Shown in pieces: positions 19,419 to 27,896 of a stretch of DNA of 64,000 bases. The position numbers were made by a program, and so were the translations under genes. Source of the stretch: Bacillus sp. FJAT-27916. Lineage in GTDB: Bacteria > Bacillota > Bacilli > Bacillales > Pradoshiaceae. How positions within the stretch are numbered: position 1 is the first letter of the stretch; every line of letters starts with the position of its first letter. The notes under the pieces were generated by a model, which saw only the letters and a program-made list of their open reading frames with translations, was not told the DNA's origin and made no database searches. The stretch lies in the NCBI RefSeq assembly GCF_001183965.1, contig NZ_LFZV01000001.1, positions 1,823,844 to 1,887,843 of the forward strand, given 5' to 3'.

Positions 19419-19838
19419 ATGGTGAAAACATATTCTATTGGTGAAGTCGCAAAAGAATTAAATCTGACCGTCTATACATTGCGCTATTACGATAAAGAAG
19501 GTCTCATGCCTTCTGTGAAGCGCTCTGAGAATGGTACACGTCTGTTTAAATCATCAGATATCGAAGCACTAAGAATCATCGAATGTCTGAAGAATACCGT
19601 GATGCCCATTAAGGAAATCAGAACTTTCATAGAGTGGTGTTCGGAAGGGGATACGACGCTGCAGCAAAGGTATGAGATGTTTATAGAACGGAAGGCAGCC
19701 GTTGAAGCACAGATGTTAGAACTTCAAAAGACAATGGAAGTCATTGAACACAAATGCTTTTATTATAAGACGGCTTTAAAAGCAGGTACGGAAGACATCC
19801 ACAAAAAAGAGAAAATCACTATTCCGACGATCAATTAA
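19419..19838 (+). CDS. MerR-family transcriptional regulator (AdhR/NmlR-like)
   Basis: 139 aa DNA-binding regulator. The N-terminal winged helix (SIGEVAKELNLTVYTLRYYDKEGLMPSVKRSENGTR, quoted in part by its ends) is followed by a dimerisation helix to about residue 115. Only Cys56, Cys74 and Cys108 occur, so no metal-binding Cys pair at the C-terminus; it resembles the aldehyde- or stress-responsive group. AGGGGG lies 5 nt before the ATG. It may regulate the nearby SDR at 20.7 kb or an unlinked gene. Confidence 0.85.
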   Translation: MVKTYSIGEVAKELNLTVYTLRYYDKEGLMPSVKRSENGTRLFKSSDIEALRIIECLKNTVMPIKEIRTFIEWCSEGDTTLQQRYEMFIERKAAVEAQMLELQKTMEVIEHKCFYYKTALKAGTEDIHKKEKITIPTIN

Positions 19839-19995
19839 ATCAATGCTGTCTGTCATCCATGAATGAATACATGCGTTTTTTTCTTAGTACGCTTTTCGCC
19901 TAAATGTTCATCCATCTAAACCAAATAGAAACGGCAAAGAATTATGAAGTCCAAATGCTATAATAGTAATAGCAAACAATAAACGAGGCGGTGCA

Positions 19996-20583
19996 ATGGA
20001 TAACCACTATATGTATCAAGAAATAGAAACCCAATCTGCAAAGGAAAAACTCATCACCGGATTCCGTGATTTGGTGCTGAAGAAGAATTTTGAGAAGCTG
20101 ACAGTGGCAGAAATATGTGAACAGGCGAATGTATCTCGCAAAACCTTTTATACCTATTTTAAGGATAAGAATGACATCATGGAGCAAATTATTTGGCATA
20201 GTTTATCGCAGCCATTTGCTGAATTAAGAAAACTATACTCGCTTCATGATTTGGCTCCGACAGTGATCATGGAATGGCTTTATCAACGAATTTACGAGGA
20301 TCGAGAATTTTACACGAAAATAAGCCGGTTTTCCGGCCAGAATTCATTTGAGGAATTTTTGTTGAAGCATACAACAAGCATGCTGGGAAATGCATTGCGG
20401 GATGTCGATTTGGAAGAGGTGGACAAAGAATATACCGTCTATTTTTATGCGGCATCTCATACAACTTTACTGATTAAGTGGATTCGTGACGGAATGGTTG
20501 TCTCACCTGAGAAGATGGCATCATTTTATGAAAAATGGACCATCCCGACCTGGCGTGAGATTTGTAAACATACATTAAGGTAA
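19996..20583 (+). CDS. TetR-family transcriptional regulator
   Basis: 195 aa. The helix-turn-helix is clear: KLTVAEICEQANVSRKTFYTYF at residues about 34-55, preceded by the helix KEKLITGFRDLVLKKNF. The C-terminal ligand domain carries the LLIKWIRDGMVVSPEKMASFYEKW block of the DhaS/TetR_C_7-8 group. GAGGCGGT precedes the ATG. It lies 110 bp upstream of a same-strand SDR gene that has its own -10 box, so it may control that gene. Confidence 0.87.
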   Translation: MDNHYMYQEIETQSAKEKLITGFRDLVLKKNFEKLTVAEICEQANVSRKTFYTYFKDKNDIMEQIIWHSLSQPFAELRKLYSLHDLAPTVIMEWLYQRIYEDREFYTKISRFSGQNSFEEFLLKHTTSMLGNALRDVDLEEVDKEYTVYFYAASHTTLLIKWIRDGMVVSPEKMASFYEKWTIPTWREICKHTLR

Positions 20584-20658
20584 CAATTCTGCATGGATGT
20601 CACCAATCATGTAACATGCCGATGAAATCAGCAATCGAATAAAGAAAACGCTCTCAAT

Positions 20659-20664
20659 TATAAT
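20659..20664 (+). promoter_or_regulatory. Probable -10 box for the SDR gene
   Basis: Perfect TATAAT 32 nt before the SDR start. A -35 box at 17-bp spacing is poor, suggesting an activated or weak promoter. Confidence 0.4.
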
Positions 20665-20695
20665 AGAGATATAGAATGAAAGGGGAGTGATTTTT

Positions 20696-21481
20696 ATGCA
20701 ATTGGAAGGAAAGCGAATAATTGTAACAGGCGGTGCAAGTGGTATCGGTGCAGGGACAGTTCGAGCCTATGTTCGAGAGGGGGCAATTGTAGCTGCATTA
20801 GATATTAATGATGAGGCAGGAAACAAGGTCGTTAGTGAAGCAAATGCACAAGGACCGGGCAGGGCCGTTTATTATCACTGTAATATAAGTAAACCAGAGG
20901 AAGTGTTTGCAGTATTTGAACTGGCTGGCAAGGAGATGGGCGGACTGGATGTTTTAGCTCATGTCGCTGGAATTGAGTCATTGAAAAAGGCGGAGGAATA
21001 TGAGCCTCAAGATATGGACCTCGTTTGGGGCATTAATATCAATGGAACGATTTATGCAAACCAGGCAGCATGTAAGATCATGAAGGAACAGGACGGAGAA
21101 GGGGCTATCATCAACTTTGCCTCAGATGTGGCTTTGGCTGGGCAGCCAAACGGGGCGTTATATGCGGCTTCAAAAGGGGCTGTTCTTTCATGGACACGGA
21201 CCATTGCCTATGAATGGGCGATTCGTTACAATATCCGTTGCAATTGCGTGAATCCAACGATGAAAACACCCATGTACCAAGAATACCTGGACAATCTGGA
21301 AGAGGGGGAACGGGCTAAATTCTTGGCCGCTGAGCGCATGAAAGTACCAATGCGGGGTGAAATGGGTGATGTAGACCGTGATATGGCACCAGTTATGGTA
21401 TTTTTGGCCTCCGATGCATCAGGTTATATCAATGGGCAAATCATTCCAGTTAATGGCGGACGTAACATGTTGCGTGGATAA
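20696..21481 (+). CDS. Short-chain dehydrogenase/reductase, substrate unknown
   Basis: Classical SDR of 261 aa. Seen: TGGASGIG near residue 12, D at the end of beta-2 (LDIND, favouring NAD), NFAS with catalytic Ser, YAASK catalytic pair, and the C-terminal GYINGQIIPVNGG. ATG 20696 is used because AAGGGGAG lies 8-9 nt upstream; the GTG at 20687 falls within that spacing. The strong terminator makes it monocistronic. The upstream TetR gene is the likely regulator. No motif tells the substrate. Confidence 0.82.
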   Translation: MQLEGKRIIVTGGASGIGAGTVRAYVREGAIVAALDINDEAGNKVVSEANAQGPGRAVYYHCNISKPEEVFAVFELAGKEMGGLDVLAHVAGIESLKKAEEYEPQDMDLVWGININGTIYANQAACKIMKEQDGEGAIINFASDVALAGQPNGALYAASKGAVLSWTRTIAYEWAIRYNIRCNCVNPTMKTPMYQEYLDNLEEGERAKFLAAERMKVPMRGEMGDVDRDMAPVMVFLASDASGYINGQIIPVNGGRNMLRG

Positions 21482-21895
21482 TCAACATCTCACCTGAATC
21501 GTCAGGTGAGCTTTTTTTTTTGATTGAAATGTATCCTGAATATCCGCAATTGTATAGTTTTCTAATATCTTGCCAAACTCTCCTTCTGCTACTGTTAATA
21601 TTTTGGTCATCAATTGATCGGTCTTATTCAATGTCATTGCTTCGTCATTAAAGAAGCTGTTTTTTGTTAAAGCTAGATAGACATCGTATATGGTTGTTTC
21701 AGATGAGTCAGCATTGAGTTTATAACCTCCATAACGTCCTCCATATCCTATTACTAAATCTTGCTCCATTAATTTTGCCAATACTTATCGAATGAAGCTT
21801 GATTCAATTCCCAGTATCTCAGCTAAAGAATTACTTGACTGCAACTCCTCAGAGGACGCTAGCTCAAGAAGTTTGTAATATACTGATGCCTTTGT
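21482..21895 (-). pseudogene. Rrf2-family regulator, broken by an in-frame stop and loss of the start
   Basis: Read on the minus strand from 21895, TKASVYYKLLELASSEELQ continues through SLAEILGIESSFIR, then TAA at 21785-21787, then VLAKLMEQDLVIGYGGRYGG in the same frame. This is the winged-helix layout of Rrf2 proteins (SSFIRKVLxxLMxxGLV), with the TAA at the usual Lys. A TAG precedes the first conserved codon and no start is left. The downstream 99-codon frame survives but lacks the recognition helix. The C-terminus runs into the SDR terminator. Confidence 0.75.
21489..21522 (+). terminator. Terminator of the SDR gene
   Basis: CTCACCTGA pairs with TCAGGTGAG across a short loop, followed by about 11 T. 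It overlaps the 3' end of the dead Rrf2 gene. Confidence 0.93.
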
Positions 21896-22290
21896 CTAAT
21901 CCTAGGTTTTTGACACTTACTCAAGTATTAAAGGAAGGGCTCTTTCATACAAAAGATGATGCGTTTAGATACTTGAACACGCTTATGTTCTAGTACACTT
22001 TATATATATTGTTTTTTGTATGCAAATCATCCAGTATTTTGATTCTGAGATAGTCCAACTTAATGTCTTCAATAAGGGTTCCAAAAGACAGAATATAATT
22101 GCATAACCAACTCCCGTCAGGTATGTTCAAACGATTTAATGGGATTGTTTTATAAGTAATACCTATTATGATAGGTCTTAGATGCCCTTCTTATTATTTC
22201 TAGGGTTGTACTATTAGATGATTGTAGAGTCGTTACATCCATACAGCTAAAATTTACCATATGATACAAAAGGATATACTAAATGAATGG
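21896..22290. other. Intergenic region, no gene recognised
   Basis: AT-rich sequence with no convincing ORF, between the dead Rrf2 gene and the inverted repeat near 22300. Confidence 0.35.
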
Positions 22291-22320
22291 GTAAGTACGC
22301 CAACATGAGTGCATACTTAC
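22291..22320. promoter_or_regulatory. Inverted repeat upstream of the phosphoesterase gene
   Basis: GTAAGTACGC and GCATACTTAC form 10-bp arms with one mismatch and a 10-nt spacer, about 100 bp before the next gene. It looks like a dimeric regulator site; the protein is unknown. Confidence 0.45.
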
Positions 22321-22421
22321 TTAAGGAAATCGGCTTTATTCTATGGAATGATTGTGTTCAATAATATCATTCATGGAGTGTTCGATTTCATTTATGTTGT
22401 CAATCATATGGGGGAGATTAG

Positions 22422-23267
22422 ATGAAACATAGAATTGCCTTATTAGCAGATGTTCATGGAAATGCAAGTGCCTTAAAGGCAGTAGCTGAAGATGCCATCA
22501 AAGAGGGTGTTACGGATAGCTGGTTTTTAGGAGATTTAATTATGCCGGGTCCTGGAGCAAATGAACTATTTGAAACATTAAAATCTATGAATGTTTCTGT
22601 TTATGTAAAGGGAAATTGGGAAGATTGCTTCCTTGATGTATTAAATAAAGAGATTGATTTGGATAACCCGACGGATATTTATATTTCTAGGTTAGTGCAA
22701 TATCAGTGTGAACATTTAGATACGAAGAATATAGATCGTATCAAAAATCTGCCATTACAAATAACAAAGAATATCAATGATGTATCGATTAGTCTTACTC
22801 ACCATCTTCAAGAGAAAAATTATGGAGCGGATTTGCGTCCGACAAATAATCAGGAAGCCTTCGATCAGTTATTTGATCAAGATTACGATATTTCGATATA
22901 TGGTCATACCCACCAACAATTGTATCGGTATAGCAGCGCGGGACAGCTGATTATTAATCCAGGGTCGGTTGGACAACCGCATTACAAATGGGAAAAGTTG
23001 AGGACGGATATTCGTGCACAATACGCTATTCTTGAAATTGATGAAGCTGGAATTGGGGATGTGAGATTCAGGAAAATTCCATATGATATCGATAATGAAT
23101 TTAAGAATGCCCAGCACTTTCATCTTCCCTATAGTGAATTATACCAAGCAATGTACGAAACTGGTATAGCTTACACCCATAATCATGAGTTTCTACAAGA
23201 GATCAATGATAGATTTTCGTATAAAGAAGAAATGATGAATTATTTTGGAAAACACTTTTGGAAATAA
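22422..23267 (+). CDS. Calcineurin-like metallophosphoesterase
   Basis: 281 aa cytoplasmic phosphoesterase with a two-metal site. Seen in order: D10 and H12 (ADVHGN), D38 (LGDL), N65 (GNWE, replacing the common GNHE), a later His in SLTHH, and GHTH followed by INPGSVGQP. These are the YfcE/MJ0936-type motifs. The C-terminal 80 residues extend past the core domain. GGGGGAGA lies 6 nt before the ATG. Natural substrate (phosphodiester or nucleotide) cannot be told. Confidence 0.87.
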   Translation: MKHRIALLADVHGNASALKAVAEDAIKEGVTDSWFLGDLIMPGPGANELFETLKSMNVSVYVKGNWEDCFLDVLNKEIDLDNPTDIYISRLVQYQCEHLDTKNIDRIKNLPLQITKNINDVSISLTHHLQEKNYGADLRPTNNQEAFDQLFDQDYDISIYGHTHQQLYRYSSAGQLIINPGSVGQPHYKWEKLRTDIRAQYAILEIDEAGIGDVRFRKIPYDIDNEFKNAQHFHLPYSELYQAMYETGIAYTHNHEFLQEINDRFSYKEEMMNYFGKHFWK

Positions 23268-23360
23268 AGCAAATATGGTTAATAGATGATATTGCTATTG
23301 TTACTGTTTGATAAGCTCCACTGCTTTGGAAGTAAAAGCATGATAGGTAAAATAAGTAAT

Positions 23361-23403
23361 GAGGCAGTTCTTAGTGGCTTTATGACTAAGACAGCCTCTT
23401 TTT
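23361..23403 (+). terminator. Terminator after the phosphoesterase gene
   Basis: GAGGC..TCTTAGT pairs with ACTAAGA..GCCTC, followed by five T. Confidence 0.85.
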
Positions 23404-23601
23404 GTCCTTTTTATCATAAAAATGGCTTATTGCTTTATCTCATTAAAAGCTTGCCTGTTTGATTTATACACACTGCACTGAATGGACTTGTATGTAAAAA
23501 CGTACAGTCTTTTTCTTTAATGGTTGATGTCATCTACAAAGAGTCCTGTCAGACATAGTCCTATCTCTTTTTTCTGATTCAATTATGGACATAGTCAGCT
23601 A

Positions 23602-23617
23602 TGGCATGAATATTGCA
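23602..23617 (+). promoter_or_regulatory. Sigma-54 (SigL) promoter P1
   Basis: TGGCATGAATATTGCA matches the -24/-12 consensus TGGCAC-N5-TTGCA with correct GG-to-GC spacing. It lies 56 nt before the first acyl-CoA ligase. A palindrome TGCAGCCTATGCTGCA (23630-23645) follows at the transcript start. The sigma-54 activator encoded at 30.8 kb is the obvious partner. Confidence 0.85.
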
Positions 23618-23672
23618 TCTTTATTTATATGCAGCCTATGCTGCATGAATCTTTCAAGGAGGTGTTATTTAG

Positions 23673-25226
23673 ATGACAACATCCAGTTTATCTGTATCTC
23701 GGTCCATGCTGATCGGGGAGCATTTAAGAAGGTCTGCCCATCGGACACCGGATAAGGAGGCATACATATGTGGAGAGAAACGGCTGACCTATCGGCAAAT
23801 GGAAAAGCGTGCTGTACATTTGGCCGGCTGGCTTCAGGGGAAGGGAATTGATTATGACGATAAGGCGGGGTTTATGCTGTTTAATGGTCTGCCATTTATC
23901 GAGATTTTTTATGGCGTCTCATTAGCAGGGGCTGTTGGTGTACCGATTAACTTTAGACTGAACAGTGATGAGCTTCATTATATTATCACAAATTCAGATT
24001 GCAAGATTTTATTTATTGAGCAAAAGCTTCTTCCTTTATTTGAGCCCATTAGGAATCAGTGCCCGCTTGTTCAAGAAATCGTGGTCATTGATGGAGATGA
24101 AGGACTGGAATTTGAGGATTATGAATCTCTCTATGATGAAGAAGCAAATTTTGTACCATATGAGTGTTTGAATGGGGATGATGGTGCCCTCATCATGTAT
24201 ACATCAGGTACGACAGGCTTGCCTAAGGGTGCCGTCCTTACCCATCATAATCTATCAATCAATGGTATGAATCAAGTCATGACGGCTGGGTTGAGTGCCG
24301 ACTTCAAACAATTAATCGTTGCCCCATTATTTCACATCGCCGCCATTTCTACACTTTTATATCCCATCCAGGGAACGACTGTCATCCATCAGCAATTTAA
24401 TCCTGAACAAGTAATGAAAACCATTGAAGAAGAACGGATTACTTTTCTATTCCTCGCACCGACCATGTGGCAAATGCTCGTTACTCATGAGCATATCGGC
24501 AACTATGATCTGACGTCGATGACAAGATGCTCTGCAGGAAGTGCTCCATGCTCGGTTGCCTTAAAAGAGAAGGTTGCCCGCTATTTTCCGAACGGAGAAT
24601 TTCGTGATCCCTTTGGCCAAACAGAGATGAGTCCTGTTACAACCTGCCTTAATCCTGAGGACTCCATTCGCAAGAACATGTCTGTAGGAAAACCGGTCGT
24701 GAATGTAGAGGTCCGTGTAGTCGATGAGCAGATGAATGATGTTCCGCTCGGTGAAATAGGAGAAATTGTTTATCGGGGCCCTACGCTTATGAAGGAATAT
24801 TATAAGAACCCTGAAGCAACCGAAGAGGCTTTCAGGGGAGGTTGGTTCCATAGCGGCGACCTCGTGCGGATGGACGATGAGGGATTCATCTATGTGGTTG
24901 ATCGTAAGAAGGACATGATTATCAGCGGAGGAGAAAATATTTACCCTGCTGAAATTGAACAAGTATTGATGAAGCATTCTGCCATACAAGAATGTGCCGT
25001 CATCGGGATTCCAGATCATAAATGGGGAGAAAGCGTAAAAGCTGTGATTGTAAAGAAATCAGGAGCTGAACTCTCAGAAGGGGAGGTCGTCCACTTCTGC
25101 CAAAATCATTTAGCCTCCTATAAGAAGCCAAAAGTAGTTGAATTCATAGATGCCTTACCTAGGAATGCAGCTGGGAAAATACTGAAGAAAGCCTTGAGGC
25201 AGGCGGATGAAACCATGAAATCATGA
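23673..25226 (+). CDS. Acyl-CoA synthetase (AMP-forming), paralogue 1
   Basis: Activates a carboxylic acid to its CoA thioester via an acyl-adenylate. 517 aa. Seen: P-loop YTSGTTGLPKG (176-186), GQTE core, HSGDLVRMDDEGFIYVVDRK hinge and catalytic Lys502 in AAGKILKK. The chain length preferred cannot be read, though it looks like the fatty-acid CoA ligase group. AAGGAGGTG precedes the ATG by 9-10 nt. It is probably a single-gene transcript from sigma-54 promoter P1, since the next gene has its own promoter. Confidence 0.9.
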   Translation: MTTSSLSVSRSMLIGEHLRRSAHRTPDKEAYICGEKRLTYRQMEKRAVHLAGWLQGKGIDYDDKAGFMLFNGLPFIEIFYGVSLAGAVGVPINFRLNSDELHYIITNSDCKILFIEQKLLPLFEPIRNQCPLVQEIVVIDGDEGLEFEDYESLYDEEANFVPYECLNGDDGALIMYTSGTTGLPKGAVLTHHNLSINGMNQVMTAGLSADFKQLIVAPLFHIAAISTLLYPIQGTTVIHQQFNPEQVMKTIEEERITFLFLAPTMWQMLVTHEHIGNYDLTSMTRCSAGSAPCSVALKEKVARYFPNGEFRDPFGQTEMSPVTTCLNPEDSIRKNMSVGKPVVNVEVRVVDEQMNDVPLGEIGEIVYRGPTLMKEYYKNPEATEEAFRGGWFHSGDLVRMDDEGFIYVVDRKKDMIISGGENIYPAEIEQVLMKHSAIQECAVIGIPDHKWGESVKAVIVKKSGAELSEGEVVHFCQNHLASYKKPKVVEFIDALPRNAAGKILKKALRQADETMKS

Positions 25227-25233
25227 TTGATTA

Positions 25234-25252
25234 CCGGACAATAAATAATCCG
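25234..25252. promoter_or_regulatory. Candidate activator site upstream of P2
   Basis: CCGGACAATAAATAATCCG contains the inverted arms CGGA/TCCG. It stands 79 bp before the -24 box of P2. CCGGACACTATAAT occurs before P3, and GGACATAGTC before P1. That they bind the sigma-54 activator is inference. Confidence 0.35.
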
Positions 25253-25312
25253 CTGTGTACGATTATCTTTCATGATTCGACTATAAACTTAGTAAGTCCG
25301 TTCATATAAGAC

Positions 25313-25328
25313 TGGCATGGAACTTGCA
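25313..25328 (+). promoter_or_regulatory. Sigma-54 promoter P2
   Basis: TGGCATGGAACTTGCA matches the -24/-12 consensus with correct spacing, 116 nt before the R2lox gene. It should drive R2lox, aldehyde dehydrogenase, alcohol dehydrogenase and ligase 2. Confidence 0.85.
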
Positions 25329-25443
25329 CTATTTACCTATGATGAGAGATTGACAATCCGGAATATTGTAAGCGCTTTAACGAAGGGAGGGGGACATCTA
25401 GCTCATCTCTTGCCGTATAAAAGATAATCCAGGAGGGGTATAC

Positions 25444-26340
25444 ATGCGTGAATATGTAACAGCGAAACAAGCAATTAATAAGGATTCTTTGCCGTACAAA
25501 TTGTATCAAAAGGCGAAGAGACATGGAGTTTGGAACCCGCTTGATATTGATTTCTCTCAGGATAAAGAGGATTGGAAGAAATTAAACCCAAAGCAGCAGC
25601 AGGAGGTGCTTGATACAATTGCCCTCTTTATCGGAGGAGAGGAGGCAGTGACAGAAGACATTCTTCCGATGATTATGGCAGTCTCCAAAAAAGGCTGGTT
25701 TGAAGAAGAGTCCTATTTAACAACCTTTTTGTTTGAGGAAGCAAAGCATGCCGAATTTTTTAGTCTGTTTCTAGAGGCAATTGATGTGACGGATGATTTA
25801 AGTCCTCTTCTTCGGCCTGCATACCGTCAGTTGTTTGATGAGATTCTGCCGGAGGCAATGGGCAGATTGCTGGAAGACCAATCACCAGAGGCAATGGTGG
25901 ATGCGGCTGTTACTTACAATATTTTTGCTGAGGGAGTGTTGGCAGAGACGGGGTACTGGTTCTTTTATGAAGGATTATCCAAGATTAATCTAATGCCTGG
26001 ACTAATGGAAGGAATCCGGAATATAAAGCGGGATGAGGGCAGGCATATTGGGTTTGGAACATTCTTGATTCAGCGTCTTATTCACGATAAACCTGAACTG
26101 TTTGACCGTGTGCAGGAGCGGCTTCAGGAACTATTGCCGATCGCCGCTGCCCTGACAGCAAGAGATGACTCAGTCCTCTCTGTGAATGCAGAAGGAAAGA
26201 AAGTGACAAGTCTGGGGTTTGAACAAGGCAAATCCATGGAATATGCCTTGAAGCAATTGACAGCGCGTATTGAGGTTTTATCACGGGCGAAGGGGAAAAC
26301 ACTTGATGAAATCCATGAAACCGAAGTCATTTTCGAATAA
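25444..26340 (+). CDS. R2-like ligand-binding oxidase (R2lox)
   Basis: Ferritin-like protein with a Mn/Fe site, related to ribonucleotide reductase R2 but binding a long-chain fatty-acid-like ligand; the physiological reaction is unknown. All six metal ligands can be aligned: E66, E99, H102, E163, E198 and H201. V69 and Y158 match the pair that forms the Tyr-Val ether crosslink in the Geobacillus protein. 298 aa is the family size. AGGAGGGG is 7 nt upstream. It opens an operon with aldehyde and alcohol dehydrogenases and an acyl-CoA ligase, which suggests oxidation of an aliphatic compound. No R1 subunit is nearby, so it is not a reductase subunit. Confidence 0.9.
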   Translation: MREYVTAKQAINKDSLPYKLYQKAKRHGVWNPLDIDFSQDKEDWKKLNPKQQQEVLDTIALFIGGEEAVTEDILPMIMAVSKKGWFEEESYLTTFLFEEAKHAEFFSLFLEAIDVTDDLSPLLRPAYRQLFDEILPEAMGRLLEDQSPEAMVDAAVTYNIFAEGVLAETGYWFFYEGLSKINLMPGLMEGIRNIKRDEGRHIGFGTFLIQRLIHDKPELFDRVQERLQELLPIAAALTARDDSVLSVNAEGKKVTSLGFEQGKSMEYALKQLTARIEVLSRAKGKTLDEIHETEVIFE

Positions 26341-26352
26341 GGAGGAGATAGG

Positions 26353-27870
26353 ATGAGCACAGAGACAAAGATACAGGAATTTGCCCAATTCATTAATGGG
26401 AAATGGACACCAGGGAGCGGAGGAGCCACATTTGATGTAATTAATCCTGCGGATGGGGAGGTCGTGGCAAAGGCTTCGAAGGCAACACCTGAGGACGTAA
26501 ATGCTGCTGTCCAGAATGCGAAGGAAACGTTTGAGTCTGGTGTTTGGTCGAAGAAATCTCAAAAGGAACGGACACAAATCATGCTCCGCTTCGCCGGGAA
26601 AATCAAGGAACATGCCCATGAGCTCATCTATTTGGAAGGCATCAGCACGGGAGCGACGGTTCGGAAAATTGGCGGAGCTGATATTATGCAGCTGATCCTC
26701 TGTTTGCAGCAGACGGCAAATATGTCCTTGAAATATGAAATGACAGAGTATTTGCCTGTCATGGAAACATTTGGGCCGAACCGTACGCAGCTCGTTCGTG
26801 AGCCGCTTGGGGTCGTGGCGGCAATTACGCCATTTAACTTTCCGTTAGTGCTGGCCATGTGGAAGATAGCCCCGGCAATTGCGATGGGAAATTCCATCAT
26901 CGTGAAGCCGGCATCTGATACACCGCTCGGTACGTTGAAATTGGCGGAACTGGCGATTGAGGCCGGCTTGCCTAAAGGTGTATTCAATGTGGTAACAGGG
27001 CTAGGTTCCGAGGTCGGCGAAGCCCTGGTCAGACATCCTGATGTCCGAAAAGTCGCCTTTACGGGGTCGACCGAAATCGGGAAGAAAATCATGGAGCAGT
27101 CTGCCTCTTCTGTTAAGAAGGTGACATTGGAGCTGGGAGGAAAGGCAGCTGCGATTATCCTGCCGGATGCTGATTTCGAGGTGACGATTCCAGGTGTGCT
27201 CCTTGGGGTATTCTTCCATGCTGGCCAGGTATGTGAGGCTAGTACACGTGTTTTGGTCCATGAATCTGTCTATGAGCCGGTAATCGAGCAATTGGCCGCG
27301 ATGACCCAGAAGATTAAGCTTGGTCATCCGCTTGACCCTGGCACAGGGATGGGGCCGGTGATTTCAGAAAAGCAGATGAATAAGATACTCGACTATATTG
27401 AATCAGGAAGGGAAGATGGAGCCCGTCTTGTCTGCGGAGGCAAGCGAGCAGAGGTTAAGGGGTTATCTGGGGGCTATTATATTGAACCGACCATCTTTGC
27501 GGATGTAACCAATGATATGAAGATTGCCCGGGAGGAAATATTCGGACCTGTCCTATGTGTCATGAAATATAAGGATGTGGATGAGGCAGTCGCTATCGCC
27601 AATGATACGAATTACGGCTTGTCTGCGGGGGTTTGGTCCAGAGATGTAACAACCGCTAATGAAATTGCCTCTAAGCTTGAGGCAGGAACCGTTTGGATCA
27701 ATGAATGGCATGTATTCCGAAACGATGCTCCGTTTGGCGGTTATAAAGAAAGCGGGCTTGGGCGTGAGCTCGGCATTCAGGCCTTTAATGAATATACAGA
27801 GCTAAAAAGCATCATAACCTCACTGACGACAGAGAATAAGCAGCGCCCGGCGCTTGGTTTGATTTTTTAA
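26353..27870 (+). CDS. NAD(P)-dependent aldehyde dehydrogenase
   Basis: Oxidises an aldehyde to the acid. 505 aa. Seen: N163 in TPFNFPL, FTGSTEIGK cofactor loop near 236, general base E260 in ELGGKA and catalytic Cys294 in GQVCEAST. It starts 12 nt after R2lox with AAGGAGGAG in the gap, so the two are co-transcribed. With the alcohol dehydrogenase downstream it would turn an alcohol into an acid for the neighbouring acyl-CoA ligase. Substrate chain length is not visible. Confidence 0.92.
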   Translation: MSTETKIQEFAQFINGKWTPGSGGATFDVINPADGEVVAKASKATPEDVNAAVQNAKETFESGVWSKKSQKERTQIMLRFAGKIKEHAHELIYLEGISTGATVRKIGGADIMQLILCLQQTANMSLKYEMTEYLPVMETFGPNRTQLVREPLGVVAAITPFNFPLVLAMWKIAPAIAMGNSIIVKPASDTPLGTLKLAELAIEAGLPKGVFNVVTGLGSEVGEALVRHPDVRKVAFTGSTEIGKKIMEQSASSVKKVTLELGGKAAAIILPDADFEVTIPGVLLGVFFHAGQVCEASTRVLVHESVYEPVIEQLAAMTQKIKLGHPLDPGTGMGPVISEKQMNKILDYIESGREDGARLVCGGKRAEVKGLSGGYYIEPTIFADVTNDMKIAREEIFGPVLCVMKYKDVDEAVAIANDTNYGLSAGVWSRDVTTANEIASKLEAGTVWINEWHVFRNDAPFGGYKESGLGRELGIQAFNEYTELKSIITSLTTENKQRPALGLIF

Positions 27871-27896
27871 ATAATTTTTAGGAATGGAGAGATACG

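Noticed and set aside
21799-21993. 64-codon plus-strand frame
   Set aside because: It is the antisense of the Rrf2 remnant; the minus-strand reading gives recognisable protein.
25444-26340. Ribonucleotide reductase beta subunit
   Set aside because: No alpha subunit nearby, length and Val/Tyr pair match R2lox.
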